The notes beneath the pieces are model-generated. The model was not told where the DNA came from. It saw only the letters and a list, made by a program, of their open reading frames with translations, and searched no databases. The position numbers and the translations under genes were made by a program. Positions 45,273 to 54,612 of a stretch of DNA of 64,000 nucleotides are shown here, piece by piece. Each line of letters begins with the position of its first letter. Within the stretch, counting starts at the first letter, position 1. Source of the DNA: Arthrobacter sp. JZ12 (GTDB lineage: Bacteria; Actinomycetota; Actinomycetes; Actinomycetales; Micrococcaceae); the NCBI RefSeq assembly GCF_035189165.1, contig NZ_CP045246.1, positions 1,488,001-1,552,000 of the forward strand, written 5' to 3'.

Positions 45273-45764
45273 GTGCTCGCAAACGTAGTTGCCCAGTCCA
45301 CCCAGCCGGCAGGCGGGGGTTTCGATATTTTCAGCCTGCTTCTCCCGCTCGCCCTCATCTTCCTCATCTTCACGATGTTCCGGAAGCAGCGGAAGATGAA
45401 GCAGGAAGTTGCTGAGCAGCGGACGCAGATGGTTCCCGGCACCGAGGTGATGACCAACTTCGGCCTTTTCGGCACGATCGTCTCCCTCGATGAGGACAAC
45501 AACAAGGCCCTCATCGAGATCTCACCGGGCGTGACCGCCACGGTGCACTCGCAGACGCTCAGCAAGGTGGTCACTCCCGAGCCGGCCGCGGAGGAGCCTG
45601 GAATTGTTCCCGATGACGCATCCTCACTGACCCATCCCGCGGATGCTGACACTGAGCGACCCGTACACCAGGAGACCCCCGAGGAAACCGTGGAGCGGCT
45701 CAACCGCGAGAACGCTCGGGAACGCGACCGCAACGACCGCGAGCGTAACGACAAGGACCAGTAA
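45273..45764 (+). CDS. yajC: Preprotein translocase subunit YajC
   Basis: A 163-residue membrane accessory of the SecDF complex. A single transmembrane helix (about 18-36, FSLLLPLALIFLIFTMF) is followed by the family segment RKQRKMKQEVAEQ and a small beta domain (VPGTEVMTNFGLFGTIVSL). The acidic, highly charged C-terminal 60 residues are poorly conserved and longer than in E. coli. The start is GTG 45273, with AGGA about 13 bases upstream. It precedes secD by 65 bases that hold a small CCGACAG/CTGTCGG hairpin. Confidence 0.94.
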   Translation: MLANVVAQSTQPAGGGFDIFSLLLPLALIFLIFTMFRKQRKMKQEVAEQRTQMVPGTEVMTNFGLFGTIVSLDEDNNKALIEISPGVTATVHSQTLSKVVTPEPAAEEPGIVPDDASSLTHPADADTERPVHQETPEETVERLNRENARERDRNDRERNDKDQ

Positions 45765-45829
45765 ACCGACAGCCGCTGCCTGTCGGCGGCTTCGTTCCGA
45801 CGATCCAACACCTGAAGGATTCACCTACC

Positions 45830-47650
45830 ATGGCACGAACCGGCCCGGGCTCGGCGGCCAAACGGACTCTCGTTTGGCTTGGCGTAGTCTTTGCACTCCT
45901 CGCGCTGCTGCTTGGCGGCGGCTCGCTCTGGAGCAACGCCAGCTGGACCCCAAAGCTCGCCCTCGACCTCGAGGGCGGCACCCAGATGATCCTTGCCCCT
46001 GAGGTGCAGGGCAGCAGCACAGGCGAGATCACCCCCGAACAGCTGGACCAGGCGGTTGAGATTATCCGCCAGCGCGTCGACGGCAGCGGCGTCGCCGAAG
46101 CGGAGATCAGTACCCAATCGGGACAGAATGTCATCGTCGCTCTTCCCGGCATCCCCGAACCGGAAACCCGGGAGCTCATCCAGGCCTCCGCGCAGATGGA
46201 GTTCCGTCCGGTCCTTTTCGGCGGACCGGGACAGGCTCCGGCAGCGCAGACTCCCACCCCGGAAGACCAGTTGCCCACCCCGAGCGCTGAGCCCACCGAC
46301 GCGAGCGACCCCAACTGGATCACCGCCGAGCTCCTGCAGGAGTTTGAGGCAACCGACTGCACCAGCCCGGAAGCGCTGGAGCCCGCGGTCGAGCCCGCGG
46401 CGGGCGACCAACCGACGATTGCGTGCGAGCCCGATACCCAGGGGAAGTACATCCTGGGCCCCGTCGAGGTGCGTGGGACCGAGATCGAGTCGGCCGACTA
46501 TGGCATGGCACGCAGCGCCCAGGGCCAGTCGCTGAATGAGTGGGTTGTCAACATCGACTTCAACGATGAGGCAACCGAGACGTTCCGCGCCGTAACCGAG
46601 CGTCTGTTCGCCATCGGAGCCGGAGATCCCCGGAACCAGTTCGCCATTGTGCTCGACGGCGTCATCGTGTCTGCCCCGACCACCAACGCGGTGATCCCAG
46701 ACGGGCGCCCGCAGATCAGCGGCAGCTTTACTGAAGAGTCCGCAGCCGCGCTCTCCGAGCAGCTGAAGTACGGTGCGCTGCCGATCAGCTTCGAGATCCA
46801 GAGTGAACAGCAGATCTCGGCAACGCTCGGCGCCGACCAGCTTCGATTGGGCCTGATCGCCGGCGTCATCGGACTTGTGCTTGTTGCCGTCTATTCCCTG
46901 TTCCAGTACCGGATGCTTGGGCTTGTGACCATTGCATCACTCGTCGTGGCAGGCGGCTTGACCTACCTGGCCATCTGCATCCTGGGGTGGACGGAAAACT
47001 ACCGCCTGTCGCTGGCAGGTGTGGCCGGTCTCATCGTGGCCATCGGCCAGACAGCCGACTCGTTCATCGTCTACTTCGAACGCATCCGTGATGAGCTCCG
47101 AGACGGACGCGGCCTGGTATCCGCCGTCGAGAACGGCTGGCGCAGGGCCAAGCGTACGGTTCTGGCGTCCAAGGCAATGAACCTCCTGGCCGCCGTCGTG
47201 CTCTACTTCGTGGCGGTCGGAAACGTGCGTGGATTCGCCTTCACGCTCGGTCTGACAGCCATCGCCGACCTCATTGTGGTGTTCCTGTTCACCCACCCGA
47301 CCATGCGCCTGCTCGCGATGACGCGTTTCTTCGGCGAGGGCCACCGCTGGTCCGGCCTGGACCCGACCAGGCTCGGTGCGCTGCCCCTGTACCGCGGCGC
47401 CGGTCGTGTGCGGCACAAGCCGGTTGAACGACCGGCAGTAGAACTGCGCGGGCGCAACAAGGCTGCAGCGGGAGAGGCTGAACGGCGGATGACGATCGCC
47501 GAACGGCGCCTGGCTGAGCAGAAGGCTGCCCAGGAGAAGGCGGCCCAGCAGAAGGTCGAGCAGAAAAGCAATGGGGCACCTGCGGGTGACGGACAGCAGG
47601 AAACCGTCTCCGCACGCGGACACGGACCCGAGGAAGGGGACAAGCGATGA
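45830..47650 (+). CDS. secD: Protein translocase subunit SecD
   Basis: A 606-residue RND-type membrane protein that uses the proton motive force to help complete protein export. The first transmembrane helix (about 13-32) is followed by the periplasmic P1 region, which begins LALDLEGGTQM, and then by five more helices (from about residue 340). An insertion rich in Pro/Ala/Glu (about 140-200) sits in the P1 domain. The C-terminus has an extra basic, coiled-coil-prone tail of about 80 residues (AERRMTIAERRLAEQKAA...). It overlaps secF by ATGA. Confidence 0.96.
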   Translation: MARTGPGSAAKRTLVWLGVVFALLALLLGGGSLWSNASWTPKLALDLEGGTQMILAPEVQGSSTGEITPEQLDQAVEIIRQRVDGSGVAEAEISTQSGQNVIVALPGIPEPETRELIQASAQMEFRPVLFGGPGQAPAAQTPTPEDQLPTPSAEPTDASDPNWITAELLQEFEATDCTSPEALEPAVEPAAGDQPTIACEPDTQGKYILGPVEVRGTEIESADYGMARSAQGQSLNEWVVNIDFNDEATETFRAVTERLFAIGAGDPRNQFAIVLDGVIVSAPTTNAVIPDGRPQISGSFTEESAAALSEQLKYGALPISFEIQSEQQISATLGADQLRLGLIAGVIGLVLVAVYSLFQYRMLGLVTIASLVVAGGLTYLAICILGWTENYRLSLAGVAGLIVAIGQTADSFIVYFERIRDELRDGRGLVSAVENGWRRAKRTVLASKAMNLLAAVVLYFVAVGNVRGFAFTLGLTAIADLIVVFLFTHPTMRLLAMTRFFGEGHRWSGLDPTRLGALPLYRGAGRVRHKPVERPAVELRGRNKAAAGEAERRMTIAERRLAEQKAAQEKAAQQKVEQKSNGAPAGDGQQETVSARGHGPEEGDKR

Positions 47651-48663
47651 GCCGCTTCAGTTTCGCCGAATTCGGCAATGAGCTCTACTCCGGCAAGCGG
47701 TCCTACCCCTTCGTGGGAAAGCGCAACCTGTGGTTCATCATCGCCGGGGCCGCAGTATTGCTGTCCCTGCTGATCCCCGTCATCAAGGGTGGGTTCAACC
47801 TTGGTATCGACTTCCGGGGCGGATCCGAGTTCACGGTCTCCAACGTGCAGGACACGAGTATCTCGGCCGGCGAGCAGGCTGTGACCGGGATAGTGCCCGA
47901 GGCCGTTCCCCGCGTGACGAACATAGCGCCGGAAACCGTGCGCGTGCAGACCGAACGGCTCAGTGACGATGAGACGCTGGCCGTTCGCGATGCCCTGATC
48001 GGCGCCTACGGGGTCACCGAGGAGGAAGTCACCTCCAACTTCGTCGGACCCACCTGGGGCGAGGACGTGAGCCGGCAGGCCGTCATCGGCCTGATTGTGT
48101 TCGTAGTTCTTGCAGCGCTCCTGATGGCGATCTACTTCAGGACCTGGAAGATGTCCGTCGCGGCAATGACCGCGCTCGTGGTTGTCATGATCACCTCCGC
48201 TGGAATCTACTCCCTGGTGGACTTCGAGGTGACGCCGTCGGCCATCATCGGTTTCCTGACTATCCTCAGCTACTCCCTTTACGACACTGTGGTGGTCTTC
48301 GACAAGATCCGGGAGAACACCGCGGACCAGGACGTGTCCACGAAGCGCACGTTCGCTGAACAGGTGAACCTTGCCGTGAACCAGACGCTGGTCCGTTCGA
48401 TCAACACCTCCGTGGTCGCTGTCCTGCCCGTCGCGGCGATTCTGTTCATCGGTGCGATGCTGCTCGGTGCCGGCACACTGCGCGACCTCTCCCTGGCGCT
48501 CTTCGTGGGCATCATCATCGGCACCGTAACTACGGTCTTCATTGCGGCTCCGATGTACGCGATGCTTCGCATGAAGGAACCCGAGATCCGGAAGCAGGAA
48601 AAGCGCGTGCTGCAGCGGCGGTCGCTCGAGGCCAAGGAAGCCGAAGGTACGGTTCGGGCGTAA
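47647..48663 (+). CDS. secF: Protein translocase subunit SecF
   Basis: A 338-residue partner of SecD with six transmembrane helices. The short periplasmic domain begins with the family signature LGIDFRGGSEF, and SLYDTVVVFDKIREN and VNQTLVRSINTS are the conserved cytoplasmic-side motifs. Translation is coupled to secD through the ATGA overlap. A perfect 15-bp terminator follows 45 bases after the stop, closing yajC-secD-secF. Confidence 0.97.
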   Translation: MSRFSFAEFGNELYSGKRSYPFVGKRNLWFIIAGAAVLLSLLIPVIKGGFNLGIDFRGGSEFTVSNVQDTSISAGEQAVTGIVPEAVPRVTNIAPETVRVQTERLSDDETLAVRDALIGAYGVTEEEVTSNFVGPTWGEDVSRQAVIGLIVFVVLAALLMAIYFRTWKMSVAAMTALVVVMITSAGIYSLVDFEVTPSAIIGFLTILSYSLYDTVVVFDKIRENTADQDVSTKRTFAEQVNLAVNQTLVRSINTSVVAVLPVAAILFIGAMLLGAGTLRDLSLALFVGIIIGTVTTVFIAAPMYAMLRMKEPEIRKQEKRVLQRRSLEAKEAEGTVRA

Positions 48664-48707
48664 GCGGTCGCCACACGAAGTCCGACCGGTACCTGAATTC
48701 AGCACAT

Positions 48708-48740
48708 CAGCGGCCCGGCACCCTTGGTGCCGGGCCGCTG
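48708..48740 (+). terminator. Terminator of yajC-secD-secF
   Basis: A perfect 15-base-pair stem (48708-48722 with 48726-48740) with a CTT loop, followed by ACATTTCATC. Confidence 0.9.
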
Positions 48741-48911
48741 ACATTTCATCGGTTGTTCAATAGGTGCCGTCCGTTACGCGGTCGGGGGAAAGGGCCGCAG
48801 CGCGGGCCCGCGGCAGATAAACTTGGAGAGTCAACCTGGAGTGTGGGATGTTGTAGCCCTTAACCAAACCCGGTGGGGTAGGTAGTAGCTGCAACAGAAG
48901 AGGGGTTATGG

Positions 48912-51320
48912 GTGGCTGAAGCCAATGGTTCAGGACGCCCGTCCGGCACCGGTCAAACCGGAGCCGGCATGGAGTCGCGCGTGCAAACGGCCAGGGCAGC
49001 CGCGCCTGCCACTGTGAGGCCGGGCTCGTCGCCGTCGTTGTCCGGACCCGACCAGCCCAGCAGCGCGCCCGGCCGGCGCGAGCGCACCCGGGCGCGTCTG
49101 GCCCGACTGGCAGGACGCGGTACAACCTCGGGCTATTCGCCCATCCTCGAACCACTGTTGCGCACCGTGCGGGCCAACAACCCCAAAGAAGACCTGGAGT
49201 TCATCAAGCGGGCCTATGAGGTGGCCGAGCGCAGTCATGCCGGGCAGAAGCGCAAGAGCGGCGACCCGTACATCACCCACCCTGTAGCGGTCGCCACCAT
49301 TCTCGCCGAACTCGGAATGACCGGCACTACGCTTGCGGCCGCGCTCCTGCACGACACCGTTGAAGACACCACTTGCACGTTGGAGGACATCCGCCGGGAC
49401 TTCGGCCAGGAAGTGGCCATGCTCGTGGACGGCGTCACCAAGCTGGACAAGGTTTCCTTCGGTGACGCCGCACAGGCAGAGACTGTGCGGAAGATGGTCG
49501 TGGCAATGGCCAAGGACATCCGGGTGCTCGTGATCAAGCTTGCGGACCGGCTGCACAATGCCCGTACCTGGCGCTTTGTCTCCCCGGAATCCTCAGCCCG
49601 CAAGGCGCGCGAAACCCTCGAGATCTTCGCCCCGCTTGCCCATCGCCTGGGTATGAACACGATCAAGTGGGAGCTTGAGGATCTGTCCTTCGCCGCCCTG
49701 CATCCCAAGGTCTACGAGGAGATCGTGCGGATGGTCGGGGACCGCACGCCCGAAAGGGAGAAGCACCTCAACCTGGTGCGCGGGCAGATCGACGAAGACC
49801 TGCGGTCGGTGAAAATCAAGGCCACGATCACCGGCCGGCCGAAGCACTACTACTCGATCTATCAGAAGATGATCGTTCGTGGGAAGGACTTCGACGACAT
49901 CCACGACCTCATGGGCGTGCGGGTCCTGGTGGACAGCGTGCGTGACTGCTACGCAACCCTCGGCCAGTTGCATGCGCGGTGGAACCCGCTTCCCGGCAGG
50001 TTCAAGGACTACATCGCCATGCCGAAGTTCAACATGTACCAGTCGCTGCACACCACGGTGATCGGACCGGGCGGCCGGCCGGTGGAGATCCAGATCCGTA
50101 CCCACGACATGCATCGGCGGGCTGAATACGGTGTGGCAGCCCACTGGAAGTACAAGAATTCCGCCGGTGTCCGGTCAGGAGGCGCGCCCGACAACAGTGA
50201 CATGGGCTGGCTCCGGAGCCTGGTGGACTGGCAGCAGGAGACATCCGACCCGGACGAGTTCCTCGATTCCCTTCGCTTCGAGATCAACGCCCAGGAAGTG
50301 TTCGTCTTCACCCCCAAGGGCGAGGTCATGGCCCTGCCCGCGGGGTCCACGCCCGTCGATTTTGCCTATGCCGTCCATACCGAGGTGGGCCACCGCACCA
50401 TCGGCGCGCGCGTCAACGGGAAACTGGTTCCACTCAACAGTGAACTGAACCATGGCGACCGGGTTGAGATATTCACCTCCAAGGCGGAGGGCGCCGGTCC
50501 CAGCCAGGACTGGCAGGGGTTCGTCAAGAGCCCGCGTGCGCGCAACAAGATCCGGCAATGGTTCACCAAGGAACGCCGCGAAGAGGCCATTGAAAAGGGC
50601 AAGGACCAGCTGACGCGCACCATGCGCAAGCAGAATCTGCCCCTGCAGCGCCTGATGACCCACGAGGCACTGACCGCGGTTGCCCAGGAACTTCGGCACG
50701 CCGACATCTCCGCGCTGTACGCTGCCGTGGGCGATGGACACACCTCAGCACAGAATGTCATCGAGCACCTGATCACCCTGATGGGGGGCCATGCAGGGGC
50801 CGAGGATGACATCGCCGAGGCCACGGTCTCCACCCAGCCCCGCCGCCCCAAGTTCTCGGACTCGGGCGTGACGGTGCGAGGGGTGGGCGACGTTTGGGTG
50901 AAGCTTGCACGGTGCTGTACCCCTGTGCCGCCGGATCCCATCGTCGGCTTTGTAACTCGAGGCTCAGGTGTCTCGGTGCACCGGCACGATTGCCGCAACG
51001 TCGTGGAATTGCGGGACCAGCCCGACCGGATGGTGGATGTGGAATGGGCGCCCACGCAGTCCAGCGTGTTCCTGGTCGAGATCCAGGTGGAAGCACTGGA
51101 CCGCAAGAGCCTGCTCTCCGACGTCACCAGGGTTTTGTCGGAAAACCACGTCAATATCCTGGCGGCCAGCGTGAACACTTCCACTGACCGGGTGGCGATG
51201 TCCCGGTTCGCCTTCGAGATGGGCGATCCCAAGTACCTGAACCACATCCTCAACGCGGTGCGCCGCATCGACGGTGTCTTCGACGTCTACCGCACCACGG
51301 GCGCAAACCGCCGAATCTAG
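48912..51320 (+). CDS. relA: Bifunctional (p)ppGpp synthetase/hydrolase (Rel/RSH)
   Basis: An 802-residue RSH enzyme controlling the stringent response. The hydrolase HD motif is H147-D148 ([10 protein letters not shown]), with [11 protein letters not shown]; the synthetase shows [13 protein letters not shown] and [21 protein letters not shown] (about 470-530) and C-terminal ACT (about 730-800) domains are present. Both catalytic halves look intact. An N-terminal extension of about 70 low-complexity residues precedes the enzyme. The GTG at 48912 follows AGAGGGG. The 248-base gap upstream holds the secF terminator, GC palindromes and no further gene. Confidence 0.96.
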   Translation: MAEANGSGRPSGTGQTGAGMESRVQTARAAAPATVRPGSSPSLSGPDQPSSAPGRRERTRARLARLAGRGTTSGYSPILEPLLRTVRANNPKEDLEFIKRAYEVAERSHAGQKRKSGDPYITHPVAVATILAELGMTGTTLAAALLHDTVEDTTCTLEDIRRDFGQEVAMLVDGVTKLDKVSFGDAAQAETVRKMVVAMAKDIRVLVIKLADRLHNARTWRFVSPESSARKARETLEIFAPLAHRLGMNTIKWELEDLSFAALHPKVYEEIVRMVGDRTPEREKHLNLVRGQIDEDLRSVKIKATITGRPKHYYSIYQKMIVRGKDFDDIHDLMGVRVLVDSVRDCYATLGQLHARWNPLPGRFKDYIAMPKFNMYQSLHTTVIGPGGRPVEIQIRTHDMHRRAEYGVAAHWKYKNSAGVRSGGAPDNSDMGWLRSLVDWQQETSDPDEFLDSLRFEINAQEVFVFTPKGEVMALPAGSTPVDFAYAVHTEVGHRTIGARVNGKLVPLNSELNHGDRVEIFTSKAEGAGPSQDWQGFVKSPRARNKIRQWFTKERREEAIEKGKDQLTRTMRKQNLPLQRLMTHEALTAVAQELRHADISALYAAVGDGHTSAQNVIEHLITLMGGHAGAEDDIAEATVSTQPRRPKFSDSGVTVRGVGDVWVKLARCCTPVPPDPIVGFVTRGSGVSVHRHDCRNVVELRDQPDRMVDVEWAPTQSSVFLVEIQVEALDRKSLLSDVTRVLSENHVNILAASVNTSTDRVAMSRFAFEMGDPKYLNHILNAVRRIDGVFDVYRTTGANRRI

Positions 51321-51949
51321 CTAACGCCCCGTAGCGCTTCCCGCAGCCGGCCAAGAGCTCGCGACTTTCCGGGGATACGCGAGGAGCTCTCAAGCGAGAG
51401 GACCACGAGGTGCAGCGGACATCGCAGCTCCGGCGAAGCTGCGATGTTCTGCAGGGCGACCACCGCCCATGGGTCCTGGCCGTGAATTGCGATGTCCAGT
51501 GCTGTCCGCAGCGGCGACGTTACCTCCACCCCGCCGATTGACCGCAAATCGCAGGGGCCAAGGGTGACCTGATGCATTACCGCGTCGCTGAAAGCCGGAA
51601 GAGCCGTGGTTCGGCGGCGGTGATCGGTGACCAGACTGACGAGTGCCGGAGCCGGGGCGCACCCGTAGACCCAGGCCGCGCTCTGGCGAGCCAGCGCGAC
51701 GCGTCGGTGCAGCGAGCGGGGTACCGAGTTGATGGCCGACTGCGCCCGGATGGCCGGTGTCGCCGGTTGGTCAGTACGCACGTAGGACTTGCCACACACA
51801 TGCGTCATCAGTCCGTCCATACGCATCGCCTGTAGTTCGGCATGGGTGAATAGGTTTCCGCCGTGAAAAAGCACGCCGCCGGTGGAGTTGATGGAAAGGT
51901 TTCGTTGACCCGGCCTCAGCCCTGTTGCGGTTCCTGGCGGTAGTGGCAT
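51317..51949 (-). CDS. AbiEi-like protein (orphan, possible regulator)
   Basis: A 210-residue basic protein resembling the AbiEi-type antitoxin-domain proteins common in actinobacteria: an N-terminal DNA-binding-like region ([19 protein letters not shown]), then a middle segment with [16 protein letters not shown]. No AbiEii nucleotidyltransferase toxin is adjacent, so it is an orphan. Its stop overlaps the end of relA by four bases in convergent orientation. The family assignment is from memory of such proteins, so function is uncertain. Confidence 0.6.
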   Translation of the reverse strand: MPLPPGTATGLRPGQRNLSINSTGGVLFHGGNLFTHAELQAMRMDGLMTHVCGKSYVRTDQPATPAIRAQSAINSVPRSLHRRVALARQSAAWVYGCAPAPALVSLVTDHRRRTTALPAFSDAVMHQVTLGPCDLRSIGGVEVTSPLRTALDIAIHGQDPWAVVALQNIAASPELRCPLHLVVLSLESSSRIPGKSRALGRLREALRGVS

Positions 51950-51977
51950 GAATCAAGCTTTCCCGTCCTGGGACCAA

Positions 51978-52031
51978 AGAGAAAGTCCCGGCCGGACCGT
52001 TGTGGATAACGGTTCGGCCGGGACTTTCTCT
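51978..52031. terminator. Long bidirectional terminator hairpin
   Basis: Arms 51978-52001 and 52008-52031 pair over 24 bases with one G-T, around loop GTGGAT. The stem begins AGAGAAAG and ends CTTTCTCT. On the minus strand it terminates the DUF349 gene. Confidence 0.88.
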
Positions 52032-52033
52032 CC

Positions 52034-52072
52034 TGCAGACTCTCTCTTGCAGACTCTCTCTTGCAGAACTCT
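52034..52072. repeat. Three tandem copies of a 14-mer (TGCAGACTCTCTCT)
   Basis: Two exact copies (52034-52047 and 52048-52061) and a third diverged one (52062-52072) lie between the DUF349 stop codon and the hairpin. Confidence 0.75.
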
Positions 52073-53588
52073 AGGAGAAGTCCTGCGCCGACCGCTGCAA
52101 CATGTCCAGCCACTGGCGGCGGGCGTCCAGCGCCTCGCGCGCTGCCGTGATGCGACGGGCGTCACCGTCCTTCTCAGCGGCTGCGAGGTCCTCTTCGAGC
52201 GAGGCGATGGTGCTCTCAAGCTGGCTCAGCGCGCTATTCGTCCGCGCTTTGGTTTCAGGGTTGGTGCGCTGCCAGTGCTCGTCTTCAGCGGCCTTCACAG
52301 CATCCTCGACCTCGCGCAGGCGGGCTTCGATCCGCCCCATGTCGGCCCGCGGCACCTTGCCTGCGTCTTCCCAGCGGTCACGGATCGACTGAAGCGCCTT
52401 GCGGGCCGCCCCGGCATCCTTGACCGGCAACAACTGCCGAGCCTCGGCCAGCAGCGCTTCCTTCACAGCGAGATTGGCGCCGTACTCCTCGTCAATGGCT
52501 TCGTTGGCAGCCTTGCGGGCGGCGAAGAAGGTGTCCTGTGCGGCCCGAAACCTCGACCACAGGGCGTCGTCGTCCTTGCGGCTTGCACGCTTGGACGCTT
52601 TCCACTCGTCCATCAGGCGGCGGTACTCCGCTGCTGTAGGCCCCCAGTTCGTGGAGGATGAAAGCTCCTCAGCACGACGGATCAGCTCTTCCTTTGCGCG
52701 CTTCGCTTCAGCGTTGTCATTGTCCAGCTGGGAAAAGTATGCGCGGCGGTGCCGGTCGAACACGGTGCGGGCGGAACGGAACCGCTTCCAGAGTGCGTCC
52801 TCGGTACCGCGACCGAGCCTCAGCCCGGACTTCTGCGCAGCCTTCCACTGTTCGAACAATTCGTTCATGCGGTTGCTGCTGGCCTTCCACTGCACGGTGG
52901 AGGGATCACGCCCGGCGATTTCCTCAGCTTCAGCAACGATCGCCTCCCGCGCCTGCAGTTCGCGCGCACGTGCGGCGTCCTGCTCTGCCTTCTCAGCGGC
53001 TTCGAGTTCGGTGACGAGCGAGGTCAGTGCATCCAGCCGGGCCTCAAGCGCCCGGACGTCACCAACCATCTTCCGCTCCGCAATCTGCTCACGAAGGTGG
53101 GAAGCGGTCTTGCGCATATCGGTGGTGGGGGCTTTCGCATGCACGCGCTGCTCCAGGAGCGTTACCTGCCCGGCGACCTCGTCGTACTTGCGCACGAAGT
53201 AGGCGAGCGCTTCCTCCCGGGATGCGTCGGGGTACTGTCCGACGGCGAATTCCTCGCCGTCCACGATCAGGAAGACATGGCCGTCGTCCTCCACGCGGGC
53301 AAACTTCTCAGCCTCGGACAGCGGCGTGGTGTGGATCGGGGGAGTGGCGACGACGCTCGGGGCGGCTGCACCGTTGGGCCGGGGCCCCAGGGCTGCCGGG
53401 GTTGGCCGGGGGCTTGCACCCTTCGGGCCTGGGATCGGCGAAGGCTGCTGCGCAGGTTCGGCCGCTGAATCGGCTGTCTGTTCCGGCGTCTCCTCCGGCG
53501 TAGAGGCTGCAGCGCTTTCTGCGGGCTCTGGCTGTCCTTCGGTGGATTCTGTTACGGGGGTTTCGTCGGATTTCTGACTGTTTGTCAC
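52071..53588 (-). CDS. DUF349 domain protein
   Basis: A 505-residue protein. The first 90 residues are low-complexity (Glu/Ala/Pro/Thr). A small beta region (FLIVDGEEFAVGQY) and a helical region follow, then a series of DUF349 repeats, each with the pattern W-x3-(L)-F-x-R-A (for example LWKRFRSARTVFDRHRR and LWSRFRAAQDTFFAARK). Long coiled-coil segments dominate. The function is unknown. It starts with GTG at 53588 and follows the cyclophilin gene on the same strand after 60 bases. A long terminator hairpin follows. Confidence 0.9.
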   Translation of the reverse strand: MTNSQKSDETPVTESTEGQPEPAESAAASTPEETPEQTADSAAEPAQQPSPIPGPKGASPRPTPAALGPRPNGAAAPSVVATPPIHTTPLSEAEKFARVEDDGHVFLIVDGEEFAVGQYPDASREEALAYFVRKYDEVAGQVTLLEQRVHAKAPTTDMRKTASHLREQIAERKMVGDVRALEARLDALTSLVTELEAAEKAEQDAARARELQAREAIVAEAEEIAGRDPSTVQWKASSNRMNELFEQWKAAQKSGLRLGRGTEDALWKRFRSARTVFDRHRRAYFSQLDNDNAEAKRAKEELIRRAEELSSSTNWGPTAAEYRRLMDEWKASKRASRKDDDALWSRFRAAQDTFFAARKAANEAIDEEYGANLAVKEALLAEARQLLPVKDAGAARKALQSIRDRWEDAGKVPRADMGRIEARLREVEDAVKAAEDEHWQRTNPETKARTNSALSQLESTIASLEEDLAAAEKDGDARRITAAREALDARRQWLDMLQRSAQDFS

Positions 53589-53648
53589 CGCTAAAACTCT
53601 TTCGCTGGTTGGATGGCCGGGCTGCCGTCTTACTTATCGCTTGGCTGA

Positions 53649-54434
53649 TTACTGCAGGGTTAACGAGTCTATCGTCACAGGCGTTGCCGGGGGCCCGTCC
53701 TGCCCGCCGCCCTCGACACCGCCCTCGGCGATCTCCTGGACAACGTCCAGGCCCGACGTCACCGATCCCATGATGGTGTATCCACCGGTGTTCTGCGGAA
53801 TTTGCGAGTCTTTGTAGACGATGAAGAACTGCGTGCCGTTGGTGTCCGTTTCCGATCCACGGGCAACAGCGATACTTCCTGCAGGGTAGGAGCCATCCTG
53901 CGGACTGTTTTCGACGGGCCCCCAAAGATAGCTGGGATCGCCGGCACCGTCGCCATTGACCGAGCCGCACTGCAGGACGCCCATGGTGGGGGCCGTGGTC
54001 AACCGGTGGCAGTTCTTCCCGGCGAAGAAGCCGTCCTCCGCAAGCGAGGAGAAGACCGCAACAGCCTGTGGCGCAACGTTCCCGTCGAGCTTCACCCCAA
54101 TCTCGCCGGCGCTCGTTGCGAGGGTTCCGGTGAAGACACGGCCCTCAGCGGTTGACGGATCGGGGATGTTCGGACCGTTTCCCGTTGGCTCAGCGCTTGC
54201 TGCTTCGGCGTCGCCGGCTGCTTCCTCGAGCGCGGCCATCTCCGCAGGCGTCGGGTTGGAGCTGAACCAGAAAACCTGCAGGGCGACTGCCAGCACCAAA
54301 ACCACCGCCGCGGCCAGCGCAGCCAGACGGTTGTCCCTCCGCCGGCGCTGTTGCTGCGACCGGCCCAGCGCCCGTTTCGCTTCGATCTGGCTCAGCTGAC
54401 GGCGCATCTCGCGTCCGCGTCGGTCGGCGGCCAC
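53649..54434 (-). CDS. Cyclophilin-type peptidyl-prolyl isomerase, membrane-anchored
   Basis: A 261-residue protein with a basic cytoplasmic N-terminus (RRQLSQIEAKRALGRSQQQR), one transmembrane helix (about 36-56), an Ala/Glu linker, and an extracytoplasmic cyclophilin domain (about 95-260). Family segments are NVAPQAVAVFSSLAEDGFFAG, CHRLTT and DTNGTQFFIVYKDS, with TIMGSVTSGLDVV near the end. It probably assists folding of exported proteins. GGGAGG precedes the GTG. It is divergent from hisS and upstream of the DUF349 gene. Confidence 0.92.
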   Translation of the reverse strand: MAADRRGREMRRQLSQIEAKRALGRSQQQRRRRDNRLAALAAAVVLVLAVALQVFWFSSNPTPAEMAALEEAAGDAEAASAEPTGNGPNIPDPSTAEGRVFTGTLATSAGEIGVKLDGNVAPQAVAVFSSLAEDGFFAGKNCHRLTTAPTMGVLQCGSVNGDGAGDPSYLWGPVENSPQDGSYPAGSIAVARGSETDTNGTQFFIVYKDSQIPQNTGGYTIMGSVTSGLDVVQEIAEGGVEGGGQDGPPATPVTIDSLTLQ

Positions 54435-54471
54435 GTATCCTCCCGGGTTCGGCGGGAACGCTCCGGGCCGG

Positions 54472-54501
54472 TTAGCCTGCCCCGGAGCGAACCCCTAAAA
54501 T
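54472..54501 (+). promoter_or_regulatory. Promoter of hisS
   Basis: TTAGCC (54472-54477), an 18-base spacer and TAAAAT (54496-54501). The leader is about 105 bases, with AAGGAG before the ATG and no T-box-like element recognised. Confidence 0.5.
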
Positions 54502-54612
54502 GAATGCCGCAGACAGTGTAGGCACAGTCACCGACAGCTGCCGTGCTTCACCGCTGATCCCGGACCGCTCGGTTGGGGAACCCGCATCCTCGTCCCCAAG
54601 GAGAGTTGCCGC

